Shown here: positions 1 through 8,700 of the stretch, piece after piece
Layout of the letters: each line of letters starts with the position of its first letter
Numbering within the stretch: the first letter of the stretch is position 1
Assembly: GCA_965220285.1 (NCBI GenBank)
Contig: OZ244818.1
Coordinates: 186,001-250,000 of the forward strand
From: Bin5 sp009843665
GTDB taxonomy: Bacteria > Chloroflexota > Anaerolineae > Caldilineales > Caldilineaceae
Direction of reading: 5' to 3'
Length of the DNA: 64,000 nucleotides
Position numbers and translations under genes: made by a program
Notes under the pieces: generated by a model
The model's database searches: none
The model's input: the letters and a program-made list of their open reading frames with translations, nothing else
Told to the model about the DNA's origin: nothing

Positions 1-812
1 GCGGCAGCCTGGCGAGGGTCGCCGGCCTGGGTGACGCCGCGGGTGGCGGCGACAAGGACACCGAGTCCGTCGGCGCGCAGACCGGCCGAGAGCGCTGCCT
101 GGAGGTCACCGCCTTGGGCGCCGATTCCGGGGGCGAGCAGCCAGGCGTCGGGCGCGACGGTGCGGACATCGGCAAGTGCCTGGGGGTAGGTTGCGCCTAC
201 GACCAGGCCTACTGCGGGCGACCAGCTGACGGCTTCTTTGGCTACGCGCATGAACAGAGGGTCTTCCCTGTCCTGGCGCTGGCCGTTGGTGACGGTCAGC
301 TTTTGGAAGGCGCCGGCCGCGGGATTTGAGGTGTGGCAGAGAACGAACAGGCCCTTGTCGGGGTAGGCGGTGAAGGGGGCGATGCTGTCCTGGCCGAGGT
401 AGGGGCTGAGGGTGACGGCGTCGACGCCGAGTTCTTCGAAGCAGGCGCGGGCGTAGGCGGCGGCGGTCGAGCCGATGTCGCCACGCTTGGCGTCAAGTAG
501 GACTGGGATTTCTGGCGGGACGGCGGCGATGGTTGCACGCAGGAGGGCCATGCCGGGCTGGCCGAGGGCTTCGTAGAAGGCGATGTTAGGCTTGTAGCAG
601 CAGACGAGGTCGGAGGTGGCGTCGATTACGGCTCGGTTCCAGTCCAACAGAGACTGGCATTTTCTCTCGGCATCGTCTCCGGCCTCTGAGTGTGAGGAAT
701 CGGCAGTGTGCAGGAAGCGATCCGGGCAGGCCTCTGGGGTTGGATCGAGGCCGACGCAGAGGAGGGTGTCGTTGCGGTGTGCGGCGGCTTCCAGCTTGGC
801 GTAAAAGGACAT
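1..812 (-). CDS. pyrF: Orotidine 5'-phosphate decarboxylase, type 2 (3' end cut by window)
   Basis: I translated this from the complement; it opens MSFYAKLEAAAHRNDTLLC and reads without a stop to the window edge, giving about 270 residues and lacking the C-terminus. It should decarboxylate OMP to UMP in the last step of de novo pyrimidine synthesis. The diagnostic motif LLDAKRGDIGSTA (roughly residues 105-117) carries the Asp-Lys-Asp catalytic residues. The LCVGLDP start strand and the CYKPNIAFYEALG segment also fit the long type 2 (Mycobacterium/Myxococcus-like) form. The ATG at 812 has a weak GAGGG upstream. A 154-bp gap separates it from the aldolase gene before it, so co-transcription is uncertain. 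Confidence 0.9.
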   Translation of the reverse strand, partial: MSFYAKLEAAAHRNDTLLCVGLDPTPEACPDRFLHTADSSHSEAGDDAERKCQSLLDWNRAVIDATSDLVCCYKPNIAFYEALGQPGMALLRATIAAVPPEIPVLLDAKRGDIGSTAAAYARACFEELGVDAVTLSPYLGQDSIAPFTAYPDKGLFVLCHTSNPAAGAFQKLTVTNGQRQDREDPLFMRVAKEAVSWSPAVGLVVGATYPQALADVRTVAPDAWLLAPGIGAQGGDLQAALSAGLRADGLGVLVAATRGVTQAGDPRQAA

Positions 813-966
813 GCAGGGCCCTCGCTTGGCAGAGTCGGACGGCGCGGCTGCAGCGAGTTGTGCGACTGGCCCGCTACATGAGTTCATGCTACGCCACGCG
901 GTTGGATCGGCCAAAACCGGACGTGTCAGGGATGCGTTTCGAGGTGTGTTGGCGAACTGCGTCGGA

Positions 967-1875
967 TTACATGGCGGCGAGGGCGGCGAGGCCAGCCTCT
1001 TCGAGGTCTGCCAGTAAAATTTCCTCTTGTTGGGGAGAAATCGTTTCCTGGGGGAGGCGGAGGGGTCCGCAGTCGATGCCGAGGGCTTTCATGGAGGCGC
1101 GCAGGGCGGCGGCGACACCGTGGTTGATCATGACTTCGGTGAGGCGGTTGGCCTGTTTTTGGAGGGACAGAGCCTGGGCGAAGTCCCCGGACTTGCAGCT
1201 GGCGTGCATCCTGCTGTAAGCGCCGGGCATGACGTTGAGGGTGGAGCCGATGTTGCCTGGTGCGCCCATCATGGCGGCAAAGAGGCACTGTTCATCCATG
1301 CCGGAGAAAATGGTCCAGCCGCGGCCGGCGGGGAGGTCGTCGCCCAGCTCGATGATCTGGGCGATCTCGTACATGTTGGGGCCGGTGTACTTAGCGCCGC
1401 CTACGTTGGGAAAGCGGCTGAGGAGTTCCTTCATCAGGGAAAAGGCGTCGATCTGGCCGCCGAAGAGATAGGGGAAGAAGGGCAGGTTGGGCGCGGCGGC
1501 GGCGATGGCGCCGTAGTGGCGGTATGTGGCATCGAGGCCGCCGAGGTAGACGGGCAGGACGGAGCTGACGCCGTCGGCTCCTTGTTCCTGGGCATGGCGG
1601 GCGAGGGCGGCGGCTTCGACGGTGCTGATGCTGCCGACGTGGACGATGACGGGGATGCGTCCGCCGACCTGTTCGATGGCGGTTTCGAGGACGAGGCGTC
1701 GATCCTCGGCTGAAATCAGCAGACCTTCGCCGGTGCCGCCGAGGACGTAGAGGCCGTCGACATTCTTGGCGAGCATGTAGTCGATGAGCTCGCGGAGGGC
1801 GGTGAGGTTGGCGCCGCCGTCGGCGGTTGCGGGAGTGATGAGCGCGGGCCATGCGCCGTGGAAGGAGTTGTCCAT
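967..1875 (-). CDS. DapA/NanA-family Schiff-base aldolase or dehydratase
   Basis: A 302-aa TIM-barrel protein of the dihydrodipicolinate synthase / N-acetylneuraminate lyase family. The GGTGEG phosphate/carboxylate loop is near residues 46-51, a Tyr that fits the proton-relay position lies in FPYLFG (Y136), and the Schiff-base Lys is K162 in GGAKYTG. The tail of that motif (NMYE) resembles neuraminate lyase and KDG-type aldolases more than true DapA. It is the last gene of the sugar ABC-transporter cluster, 7 bp after a permease, so a role in cleaving a 2-keto sugar acid derived from the imported substrate is likely. Substrate specificity cannot be read from the sequence. Confidence 0.82.
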   Translation of the reverse strand: MDNSFHGAWPALITPATADGGANLTALRELIDYMLAKNVDGLYVLGGTGEGLLISAEDRRLVLETAIEQVGGRIPVIVHVGSISTVEAAALARHAQEQGADGVSSVLPVYLGGLDATYRHYGAIAAAAPNLPFFPYLFGGQIDAFSLMKELLSRFPNVGGAKYTGPNMYEIAQIIELGDDLPAGRGWTIFSGMDEQCLFAAMMGAPGNIGSTLNVMPGAYSRMHASCKSGDFAQALSLQKQANRLTEVMINHGVAAALRASMKALGIDCGPLRLPQETISPQQEEILLADLEEAGLAALAAM

Positions 1876-1882
1876 GTTGGAA

Positions 1883-2773
1883 TCAGCCTTTGATGGAGCC
1901 GAGCATGATGCCCCTGACGAAGTAGCGCTGGATGAAGGGGTAGATCATGAGGATCGGCAGGGTGGTAATGACGATCATGGCGGCCTTGAGGGACTCAGCC
2001 GGCGGTGGGTCGGTGAGCTCGGTCATCTCGGCGAGGCCGGAGTAGTCGCTGTACTGGCCGGTGCCGTATTCGAGGATACCGCGGAGGATCAGCTGGAGGG
2101 GCAGCTTTTTGGGATCGTTGATGTAGATTGCCGCGTCGAACCATTGGTTCCAATGAAAGACTGCATACCAGAGACCGATGGTTGCGATTACCGGCATGGA
2201 AAGGGGGAGGTAGACTCGCAGGAGAACCACAAGAGGGCTAGCACCATCCATGATAGCGGCCTCCTCCAGTTCTTCGGGGATGGCCAGCATGAAGTTCCGC
2301 ATGATCAGGAGCCACCAGGGGTTGATCAGGACCGGCCAAATCATTGCCCAGAAACTATCCAACAGTCGGATCTTTTCCACCAGGACAAAGTTTGGAATCA
2401 GGCCGCCGTGAAAGAGCATGGTGAAAAAGATAAACATTGTAATGGGTACACGGCCGTATAGTCTGCGCTTGGAGAGTACGTAGGCGAGAGGGAAGGTGAA
2501 TGCAAGGCCGAGGCCAGTACCGACGACAACGCGAGCGGAGGTGACTATATAAGCGTTGACTACTATTGATCCCTGGCCCAGGAGCATGTCATAGGAGCTG
2601 AGTACGGGCCTGTACGGGTAGAGGATAAACAGCCCGCGCAAGGCGTACTCTCTACCGCTGACGAGCGAAGTGGAGACCACAGAGAGGAAAGGGATCAGAA
2701 AGAACAGCGTAAGGATGGCGAGAACAAAGATATTGATCCAGTCGAACAGCTTTTCGCCCCGGGATAGTTTCAT
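1883..2773 (-). CDS. Carbohydrate ABC transporter permease (LplC/YtcP-like)
   Basis: A 296-aa inner-membrane permease of the binding-protein-dependent (MalG-like) class. It has about six hydrophobic segments, starting with FVLAILTLFFLIPFL near residues 16-30. The cytoplasmic EAA loop that contacts the ATPase is clear near residues 185-205 (EELEEAAIMDGAS, then RVYLPLSMPVIA). The C-terminal PFIQRYFVRGIMLGSIKG is the usual ending of YtcP/LplC proteins. It lies 9 bp downstream of its partner permease and should form a heterodimer with it. As with other members of this family, no dedicated ATPase gene is alongside. Confidence 0.9.
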   Translation of the reverse strand: MKLSRGEKLFDWINIFVLAILTLFFLIPFLSVVSTSLVSGREYALRGLFILYPYRPVLSSYDMLLGQGSIVVNAYIVTSARVVVGTGLGLAFTFPLAYVLSKRRLYGRVPITMFIFFTMLFHGGLIPNFVLVEKIRLLDSFWAMIWPVLINPWWLLIMRNFMLAIPEELEEAAIMDGASPLVVLLRVYLPLSMPVIATIGLWYAVFHWNQWFDAAIYINDPKKLPLQLILRGILEYGTGQYSDYSGLAEMTELTDPPPAESLKAAMIVITTLPILMIYPFIQRYFVRGIMLGSIKG

Positions 2774-2782
2774 GGTGTTCTC

Positions 2783-3775
2783 CTACCAGAGGCCTTCTTG
2801 CCCTAGGTACTGGGCAACTTTGTTTGCCATATACATAAGGATAAGTGCAAGTACGGACTTGAACAGACCTACTGCCGCGCCGAAAGAGTACTGCCGGCCG
2901 ATCAACCCAGCGCGATAGACGTAGGTGTCGATAATGTCAGAGACCGAGTAGACGGAGGGTGAATAAAGGAGCAGAATCTGCTCGAAACCTGCGTCCAGCA
3001 TACCGCCGATACGGAAGATGAGGATGATGACGATGGCGAAGGAGATGCTGGGCAGGGTGACATACCACATACGTTGGAAGCGATTGGCGCCATCCATGGC
3101 GGCCGCCTCGTACATCTCCGGGTTTATCGTGGCCATGGCGGCCAGGAAGATGATGCTGTTCCAGCCGGCCTGCTGCCAGACATCCATGGTGACAAGGATT
3201 GAGCGGAAGAGGGCCGGGTCGGTCAGAAAAGCCTGGGCCTCGCCTCCGAATGCGACGATCGCTTGATTGAGGAGGCCGCCTTGGGGTGTAAGCATGGCGC
3301 GGACGATGCCGGCGGCCACTACCATGGAAAAGAAGTGAGGCAGGTAAGAGATTGTCTGGACGGTGCGTTGAAAGAGCGTGATACGTACCTCGTTGATCAA
3401 GAGAGCGAGGATGATCGGGAGTGGGAAACCGAACAGAAGCTTATAGAAGCTGATGAGGACGGTGTTGCGAACGACGTTCCAGAAGAAGATGGAGTCGAAG
3501 AAGTTGCGGAAGTGCTTCACTCCCACAAAGTTTTCCAGGTTGAACATGGCGCCGATGCCGAGGAAGGGATCATAGTCCTGGAAGGCGATAATCAGGCCGA
3601 CCATGGGGAGGTAGCGGAAGATAACGAAGTAAAGGAGGGGAAGCGCGGCAAGGGCGTAGAGGAAGCGGTCACGCTTGATCTGGCGCCACGCTTCGCGGAA
3701 GCCCTTTTTTTCGGCAAATACAGGGGCATCCTGCTCAAGACGCACTCTGATCTGATCGCCAAGGGGTTGTTGCAT
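2783..3775 (-). CDS. Carbohydrate ABC transporter permease (LplB/YteP-like)
   Basis: A 330-aa MalF-like permease. After a charged N-terminus (about 35 residues), the first membrane segment FLYALAALPLLYFVIFRYLP is followed by the family hallmark GLIIAFQDYDP. The EAA loop (MYEAAAMDGANRFQRM, then YVTLPS) is near residues 220-240. The ATG at 3775 is preceded by an excellent ribosome-binding site, AGGAGGT with 6-bp spacing, located just after the stem-loop that follows the binding-protein gene. It should import a mono- or oligosaccharide delivered by the adjacent lipoproteins; the sugar is not identifiable. Confidence 0.92.
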   Translation of the reverse strand: MQQPLGDQIRVRLEQDAPVFAEKKGFREAWRQIKRDRFLYALAALPLLYFVIFRYLPMVGLIIAFQDYDPFLGIGAMFNLENFVGVKHFRNFFDSIFFWNVVRNTVLISFYKLLFGFPLPIILALLINEVRITLFQRTVQTISYLPHFFSMVVAAGIVRAMLTPQGGLLNQAIVAFGGEAQAFLTDPALFRSILVTMDVWQQAGWNSIIFLAAMATINPEMYEAAAMDGANRFQRMWYVTLPSISFAIVIILIFRIGGMLDAGFEQILLLYSPSVYSVSDIIDTYVYRAGLIGRQYSFGAAVGLFKSVLALILMYMANKVAQYLGQEGLW

Positions 3776-3806
3776 TCGTCCACCTCCTGTCGCCGAGGGG
3801 AGGGCT

Positions 3807-3837
3807 GGAGGGAGGAAGGGCAGGCCCTCCTCCCTCC
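3807..3837 (-). promoter_or_regulatory. Intercistronic stem-loop between binding-protein and permease genes
   Basis: A GGAGGGAGG/CCTCCCTCC stem is extended inward by AGGG/CCCT. It lies between the stop of the second binding protein and the ribosome-binding site of the LplB-like permease. There is no U-run after it on the minus strand, so it is more likely a 3'-end protector or partial terminator that keeps permease expression below that of the binding protein. Function is inferred from position. Confidence 0.5.
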
Positions 3838-3850
3838 AAAGTCAGGTCAA

Positions 3851-5425
3851 TTAGGGGTGATAGAGCCGGTACTGTTGTGTGTACAACTCGCTCCACTGCT
3901 CGAGACCGGCATTGTTCATCTCGTCTACGAAGTTGCCCCATTCTACAATTGGGCGGGCGCCGGTGATGAACTTGATGCTTTCCTCTTCGACGAAGCGATC
4001 GAAGTCGGGTTCGCCGGGGAAGGCATCGCGAATGGCGGTGCGGTCGTAAGGCACGTCGAAGTCGACGGGCATGCGTCCGCCTTCGTACTGGTTCCAATAG
4101 GTGTTGATGTGCTGCCAGTGGCGGTTCCACTCGATTGTGCCGTCATCCTGCTGAAGCTTGACGGCGGTGGCCCATGTTTCCGGCCCGAGTCCGAGGGTAA
4201 TCTGGAAGTCGCGGGAGTACTTTTCTTCACAGACGGTGCTGCCAGCGGAGTGGAGTCGGGCGACTTTGCCCTCTTTGTCGACCCATTCCCAGTCTTCGCC
4301 GGGCACGCCCCAAGAAGCGATGAGGTAGTTGGTTACGTCATCGGGACCGTCCTCATAGATCCAGTTAGCATACTTGATGACCGCCTCGGGATAGTTGGAC
4401 TTGCGGGGTATCATGTAGGCGGTGTTGGAGCCGGCGTTGTTGGTCTTGGCGACTCCGGCTGGTCCTGTAATCTTGAGTGCGAAGTCGTAGTCTTCCTCTT
4501 CGTAGCCTGCGTCGCGGCGGATCTGGTCCCACCAGATGGTCATACGGGAGTACCAGCCAAGCCAGAGGCCGATGGTCAGGGTTTTGAGCATGGCGCGGTA
4601 GTCGGGATTGGCGAAAGACTCGCGCTGGAGCCAGCCATTGTCCCACCATTCGTTCATCTTGGCGAGCCAGTCCTGGTAGCCGGGCTGCAGCTCCGGGGGC
4701 TTGAGCATATTGTCGGCGGGATCGATCCAGCGGGAGAAGCCGTGGTCGGTGAAGGCGCCGAGGGTATTGTACATGAGGTGGCGGCGGCCCATGGCGACGA
4801 TGACTGCTTCGTCGTGGTTTTCCTTCATCGCTTCGTAGGCGTGTTCCATGCCATCCCAGGTGTCGGGTATTTCGAGGCCGGCTTCGGCGAGCCAGTCGGT
4901 GCGGAAGTAGGGGAAGTGGGTATGCCCCATGAGTCCAAGCCGGGGGTAGCCCCAGGTGGTGCCTTCGAAGTCCTTCATCATGCGCCAGTCGAGGTCGGAG
5001 TGGCCGGCGAGGATGTCGGCGCCGTGGACTTCAAGCAGGTCGTCCATGGGGAGGGTGATGCCCTTGAAGTCGGGCCAGTTGCCGACGAAGAGGTCGAGGG
5101 GCTGGGTGCCGGAAGCGAGCAGGAGATTGAGCTTCTCGGTGGCGGCGGCACCTGGCGGCAGGATGTTGGTGTTGACCAGGACCCCTGTCTCTTCGAGGAT
5201 GAGCTGGCGGACGGCGTCGGTGCGTTCCGGGTTACCGCCGCCGGGGCAGGGATTGGTGGTACCGAACCAGATTTCGGGCGTTTCCATGGCGCCACCGTCG
5301 CCAGCCGGTGCTGCGACCGGCGGCGCGCAGGCAGCGATAACGGCACCTGTAGCTACCATACCGACACCTTGCAGGAACTGGCGGCGCGTAGGCCTAGACT
5401 GAGTTGTCATGTGGATTCCTTTCAT
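3851..5425 (-). CDS. Extracellular solute-binding lipoprotein of the sugar ABC transporter (paralogue 2)
   Basis: A 524-aa periplasmic-binding-protein-like lipoprotein (family 1 solute-binding, YtcQ/LplA-like). The N-terminus has a twin-arginine motif (TRRQFLQG), a hydrophobic core and a lipobox ending AAC near residues 32-34, so it is probably exported folded by Tat and lipid-anchored. The mature part contains the sections typical of these long binding proteins, such as TEKLNLLLASGTQPLD and a late YDRTAIRDAFPGEPDFD. It is about half identical by eye to the upstream paralogue, so the pair arose by tandem duplication. It should capture a carbohydrate for the LplB/LplC permeases encoded next. 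Confidence 0.88.
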   Translation of the reverse strand: MKGIHMTTQSRPTRRQFLQGVGMVATGAVIAACAPPVAAPAGDGGAMETPEIWFGTTNPCPGGGNPERTDAVRQLILEETGVLVNTNILPPGAAATEKLNLLLASGTQPLDLFVGNWPDFKGITLPMDDLLEVHGADILAGHSDLDWRMMKDFEGTTWGYPRLGLMGHTHFPYFRTDWLAEAGLEIPDTWDGMEHAYEAMKENHDEAVIVAMGRRHLMYNTLGAFTDHGFSRWIDPADNMLKPPELQPGYQDWLAKMNEWWDNGWLQRESFANPDYRAMLKTLTIGLWLGWYSRMTIWWDQIRRDAGYEEEDYDFALKITGPAGVAKTNNAGSNTAYMIPRKSNYPEAVIKYANWIYEDGPDDVTNYLIASWGVPGEDWEWVDKEGKVARLHSAGSTVCEEKYSRDFQITLGLGPETWATAVKLQQDDGTIEWNRHWQHINTYWNQYEGGRMPVDFDVPYDRTAIRDAFPGEPDFDRFVEEESIKFITGARPIVEWGNFVDEMNNAGLEQWSELYTQQYRLYHP

Positions 5426-5466
5426 TTGCTGAGAATTGTGACAAATGGAACTACATTTATATAGAA

Positions 5467-5499
5467 CGGTCGGGGCGAGTTGAAAGTTCGCCCCGACCG
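5467..5499 (-). promoter_or_regulatory. Perfect 12-bp stem-loop between the two binding-protein genes
   Basis: CGGTCGGGGCGA pairs exactly with TCGCCCCGACCG around a 9-nt loop. It lies between the stop of the first binding protein (5514) and the start of the second (5425). On the minus strand it is followed by TTCTATATAAAT, which is AU-rich but not a true U-run. It may therefore act as a partial terminator or RNA stabiliser. Confidence 0.55.
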
Positions 5500-5513
5500 G
5501 CGGGCCGCCAAAG

Positions 5514-7058
5514 TTAGGGATGGTACTGACGGTACTGTTCTGTGTGCAACTCGCTCCATCTGTCCAGGCCGGCGCTTTGCATTGTATCGAGGAAATTACC
5601 CCATTCGGAGAGGGGCCGGGAACCGGTAATGAACTTGACCGATTCTTCGTCGATGAGGCGCTCGAAGTCCGACAGACCGGGGTACTGGTCGCGGATCGCG
5701 GTCAGGTCGTAGGGAACGTCAAAGTCGACGGGCATCTTGCCGAACTGGAACTGGTCGTTGTATTTGACGACGTGGGCGCTCTGGCGGTGGACGGTACCGT
5801 CCTCCAATACCCTGACAACGTGGGGTTCGGTGCCCATGCCTTTGACCTGGTAGTATTCGCCGGGATATCTGGCCTCGCAGGGGGCGGTGGCGGGGACGAG
5901 GGCGCGGTAGAGGCCGGCCTCTTTGTCGTGCCATTCCCAGTCGACGCCTTCGATGCCGGCCTGGGTGATGATCAGGTTTCGGGGTTCATCTGGGAGGCCT
6001 GCGTAGGCCCAGTCGGCGAAGCGAATTACGGCATCGGGATGCTCCGATTTGCGCGGGATCATGTATGCGGCATTGCCGCCAACGTTGTTGGTCTTGGCCA
6101 GCCCCGCGGGTCCGGTCATGGTCTCGGGGAATGTGTAGTCGATGTCGGTGTAGCCTGAATCCAATCTAATCTGTTCCCACCAGATGGTAATGCGGGAGTA
6201 CCAGCCGAGCCACGTGCCGATGGTGAGGGTCTTGAGCATGGCACGGAAGTCCGGATTGGCGAAGGACTCAAGCTGGAACCAACCCTTGTCCCACCACTCA
6301 TGCATCTTGGTAAGCCAGTCGATGTAACCGGGATTGGTTTCCACCGGTTTGAGCATGTTGTCGGCAGGATCGACCCAGTTGGAGTAGCCGTTTTCGGTGA
6401 AGGCGCCCATCGTGTTGTACATCAGATGGCGGCGGCCCATGGTGGTGGTAACGGATTCGTCGTGCAGTGCCCTGAATTCTTCGATGGTGGCTTCCATGCC
6501 GTCCCAGGTATCGGGCGTCTCCAGGCCGGCTTCGTCCAGCCAATCGGAGCGGAAGAAGCAGAAGTGTGTGTGGGCCATGAGGCCGAGCCGGGGGTAGCCC
6601 CAGGTTACGCCTTCCGCATCTTTCATACGCGCCCAAGCAAAGTCGTTGTTAAGGGCGAGGACGTTCTGGCCAAAGGCGTCCAAGAGGTCATCCATGGGGG
6701 AAATGATGCCTTTGAAGTCGGGCCAGGATCCCTCGAAGAGGTCGAGGGGCTGCGTGCCGGAGGCGATCAACAGGTTCAGCTTTTCGGTTGAGGCGGCTCC
6801 GTGGGCGGAGAGATAGTTCTGGACGAGGACGCCGGACTCTTCGAGGATGAGATCCTGCACGGCCTTGGTCTTTTCCGCGTTGCCGCCGGCGGTACAACCG
6901 GTAACGACAAATACCCAGATTTCGGGCGTTTCAGCGGTCTCGGCCATATCGCCGGCCGCTTGCTGGACGGGCGGCGCGCAAGCGGCGATTACGGCGCCGG
7001 TGGCCGCGACTCCCATTCCCTGCAGGAAGCGTCGTCGACTAAGCGTGCGGTCAGACAT
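5514..7058 (-). CDS. Extracellular solute-binding lipoprotein of the sugar ABC transporter (paralogue 1)
   Basis: A 514-aa substrate-binding lipoprotein. The N-terminus MSDRTLSRRRFLQGMG has a twin-arginine motif and the lipobox IAAC near residues 24-27. The mature domain shares many blocks with the downstream paralogue: TEKLNLLIASGTQPLD, GVTWGYPRLGLMAHTHF, MGRRHLMYNTMGAFTE, ANPDFRAMLKTLTIG. The ATG at 7058 has AAAGGAG 8 bp upstream, which fixes the start. As the first binding protein in the cluster, after the sulfatase gene, it probably sets the transporter's specificity together with paralogue 2. Two binding proteins for one permease pair is unusual and suggests two related substrates. Confidence 0.88.
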   Translation of the reverse strand: MSDRTLSRRRFLQGMGVAATGAVIAACAPPVQQAAGDMAETAETPEIWVFVVTGCTAGGNAEKTKAVQDLILEESGVLVQNYLSAHGAASTEKLNLLIASGTQPLDLFEGSWPDFKGIISPMDDLLDAFGQNVLALNNDFAWARMKDAEGVTWGYPRLGLMAHTHFCFFRSDWLDEAGLETPDTWDGMEATIEEFRALHDESVTTTMGRRHLMYNTMGAFTENGYSNWVDPADNMLKPVETNPGYIDWLTKMHEWWDKGWFQLESFANPDFRAMLKTLTIGTWLGWYSRITIWWEQIRLDSGYTDIDYTFPETMTGPAGLAKTNNVGGNAAYMIPRKSEHPDAVIRFADWAYAGLPDEPRNLIITQAGIEGVDWEWHDKEAGLYRALVPATAPCEARYPGEYYQVKGMGTEPHVVRVLEDGTVHRQSAHVVKYNDQFQFGKMPVDFDVPYDLTAIRDQYPGLSDFERLIDEESVKFITGSRPLSEWGNFLDTMQSAGLDRWSELHTEQYRQYHP

Positions 7059-7214
7059 GGTGTGTTCTCCTTTCGTGTGCGGGTGGTCAACGCTCCGACT
7101 TTGAACGAAGGTTCACGCTTCAAAATGACCAAGTGTGTCACGGGAAAACAGCCCTGCGGGGTCCATCAGTTCTCGGTAAACCACCTCCTTTGAGCAAGTC
7201 AGCCTCAGACTGAC

Positions 7215-8591
7215 TCAGCCGGTGTAGGACCGTGCCATTCCTTCAAGCTGCTGGTTGCGCTTGGCGCGGCCGTCTACTTCCAGTGGATCCAGCTTGGCGA
7301 GCAACTCCTGGTGCAGGTTCGACTGGACTGCGGCCCAGCCAGGATGGCCTGCCAGATTGACGAATTCATGGGGGTCGGCGGCCAAGTCGAACAGCTGCGG
7401 CGGAAGGCCGACGTAGTGATTATACTTCAAATTTCCCTTTTTTGCCATGTAGCCTGAGCTGAGCATGCCCTGGGCGTGGTATTCGGCGACCACGAGGTCA
7501 TCAGGGATGAGGTTTCCGCGCAGCGAAGGTAGCAGGGTGCGGCCCCGGAGACCTTGAGGAATTGGCGTACCGGCCAAGTCCAAAAGGGTGGGCATGATGT
7601 CGACGAGGCTGACGTTTGTGCTGACGCGGGCGCCCGCCTTCAATTGTGGTCCTCTGGCGATGAGCGGGACGCGAACTGAAGATTCGTAGAAACACTGTTT
7701 CTGCCAGATTCCGTGCTGCCCGGCCATTTCGCCGTGGTCGCTGATATATATGATCATCGTGTTTTCAAGGAGCGAAGATTCGTCAACGATGGTCATGAGG
7801 CGGCCGATGTGCTCGTCGGTCAGGGTAACGAGGGCGAAGTAGCTGGCGAGGGCGGTGCGGGTGAGCTCCTCAGGCAGGGGTTTGTCATTGTGGAAGAAGA
7901 AGCGCAGCTGGCGGATGGCAGGGTGCTGGTTTGCGAGCGTCTCATTGCCCAGATTGGGTAGTTCGATGCGGTGGGGTGGGTAGAGGTCGAGGTATTCCTG
8001 CGGCGCGTAAAGGGGGAAGTGCGGGTACATGAAGCTGGCGACGAGGCACCAGGGCCTGTCGGAAGGATTGGCGGCTTTGTCGCGCAGGAAGCGTTCGCTG
8101 AGGTCGGTGACGGTGCGGTCGTAGTCGAGCCAGCTGGGCGGGCCGGCGCCGCACTCGGTGACGTGGGAGTTGCTATTGCGCCGCGCCTTTGGTGTACGGA
8201 CGGGGCCTTTGCCGAATCTGACCCATTCGCTCTTGTCGTCGAGGAGGCGGCGGCCGAAGCCGTGAAGGCGGTCGGGACCAATCATGTGCATGCGTCCGCA
8301 GAGCGTTGTCTCGTATCCCGACGCTTCCAGATAGTGGGCGAAGGTGGGGATATCGGGGGCCAGGGGGGAGCCGTTGTCGAAGACGTTGACATCAGAGGCG
8401 TATTTGCCGGTGAGGAAGGACATGCGGGAAGGGACGCAGATTGGGTTGTTGCAGTAGGCGTTCTCGAAAAGGACGCCTTCGGCTGCGAGACGGTCGAGGT
8501 TGGGCGTTTGCACGAGGGGATGGCCGTAGCATCCGGCTACGGCCGGGTCGTGCTCATCGCTCATGATCAGGAGAATGTTTGGTCTCGGCAA
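7215..8591 (-). CDS. Type I sulfatase
   Basis: A 458-aa alkaline-phosphatase-superfamily sulfatase. The formylglycine signature is C52-V-P-S-R56 followed by MSFLTGKY, so the Cys should be oxidised by a formylglycine-generating enzyme (not in the window). Metal-binding residues are visible in MSDEHD (about 10-15) and in YISDHGEMAGQHG (about 285-297). No signal peptide is seen, so it is probably cytoplasmic and acts on an imported sulfated compound. It precedes the binding-protein/permease genes by about 160 bp on the same strand, which suggests the importer handles sulfated carbohydrate. Choline-sulfatase-like activity is an alternative. Confidence 0.88.
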   Translation of the reverse strand: MPRPNILLIMSDEHDPAVAGCYGHPLVQTPNLDRLAAEGVLFENAYCNNPICVPSRMSFLTGKYASDVNVFDNGSPLAPDIPTFAHYLEASGYETTLCGRMHMIGPDRLHGFGRRLLDDKSEWVRFGKGPVRTPKARRNSNSHVTECGAGPPSWLDYDRTVTDLSERFLRDKAANPSDRPWCLVASFMYPHFPLYAPQEYLDLYPPHRIELPNLGNETLANQHPAIRQLRFFFHNDKPLPEELTRTALASYFALVTLTDEHIGRLMTIVDESSLLENTMIIYISDHGEMAGQHGIWQKQCFYESSVRVPLIARGPQLKAGARVSTNVSLVDIMPTLLDLAGTPIPQGLRGRTLLPSLRGNLIPDDLVVAEYHAQGMLSSGYMAKKGNLKYNHYVGLPPQLFDLAADPHEFVNLAGHPGWAAVQSNLHQELLAKLDPLEVDGRAKRNQQLEGMARSYTG

Positions 8592-8700
8592 AGGGATGCC
8601 TGCCAGTTTGTAGATCTGTACGCAAGGGTTGGCAGATGGAGAGACGATCCGGCTACTGCTTTTCGGTTCTCTTTAGCTATGATTTTTCTGGTCGAGAAAA

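Noticed and set aside
3263..5464. 733-codon plus-strand frame opposite the permease and binding-protein genes
   Set aside because: It is antisense to genes with clear Tat signal, lipobox and permease motifs. Its sequence is rich in Val/Gly/Ala/Asp/Glu, as expected from the complement of GC-rich coding DNA.
7081..7214. In-frame stop-free continuation after the sulfatase TGA, with a perfect AAAGGAGGTGG at 7181-7191
   Set aside because: The sulfatase already ends at normal length. The Shine-Dalgarno-like string has no start codon at a workable distance, and a roughly 33-codon stop-free run is not unlikely at this GC content.
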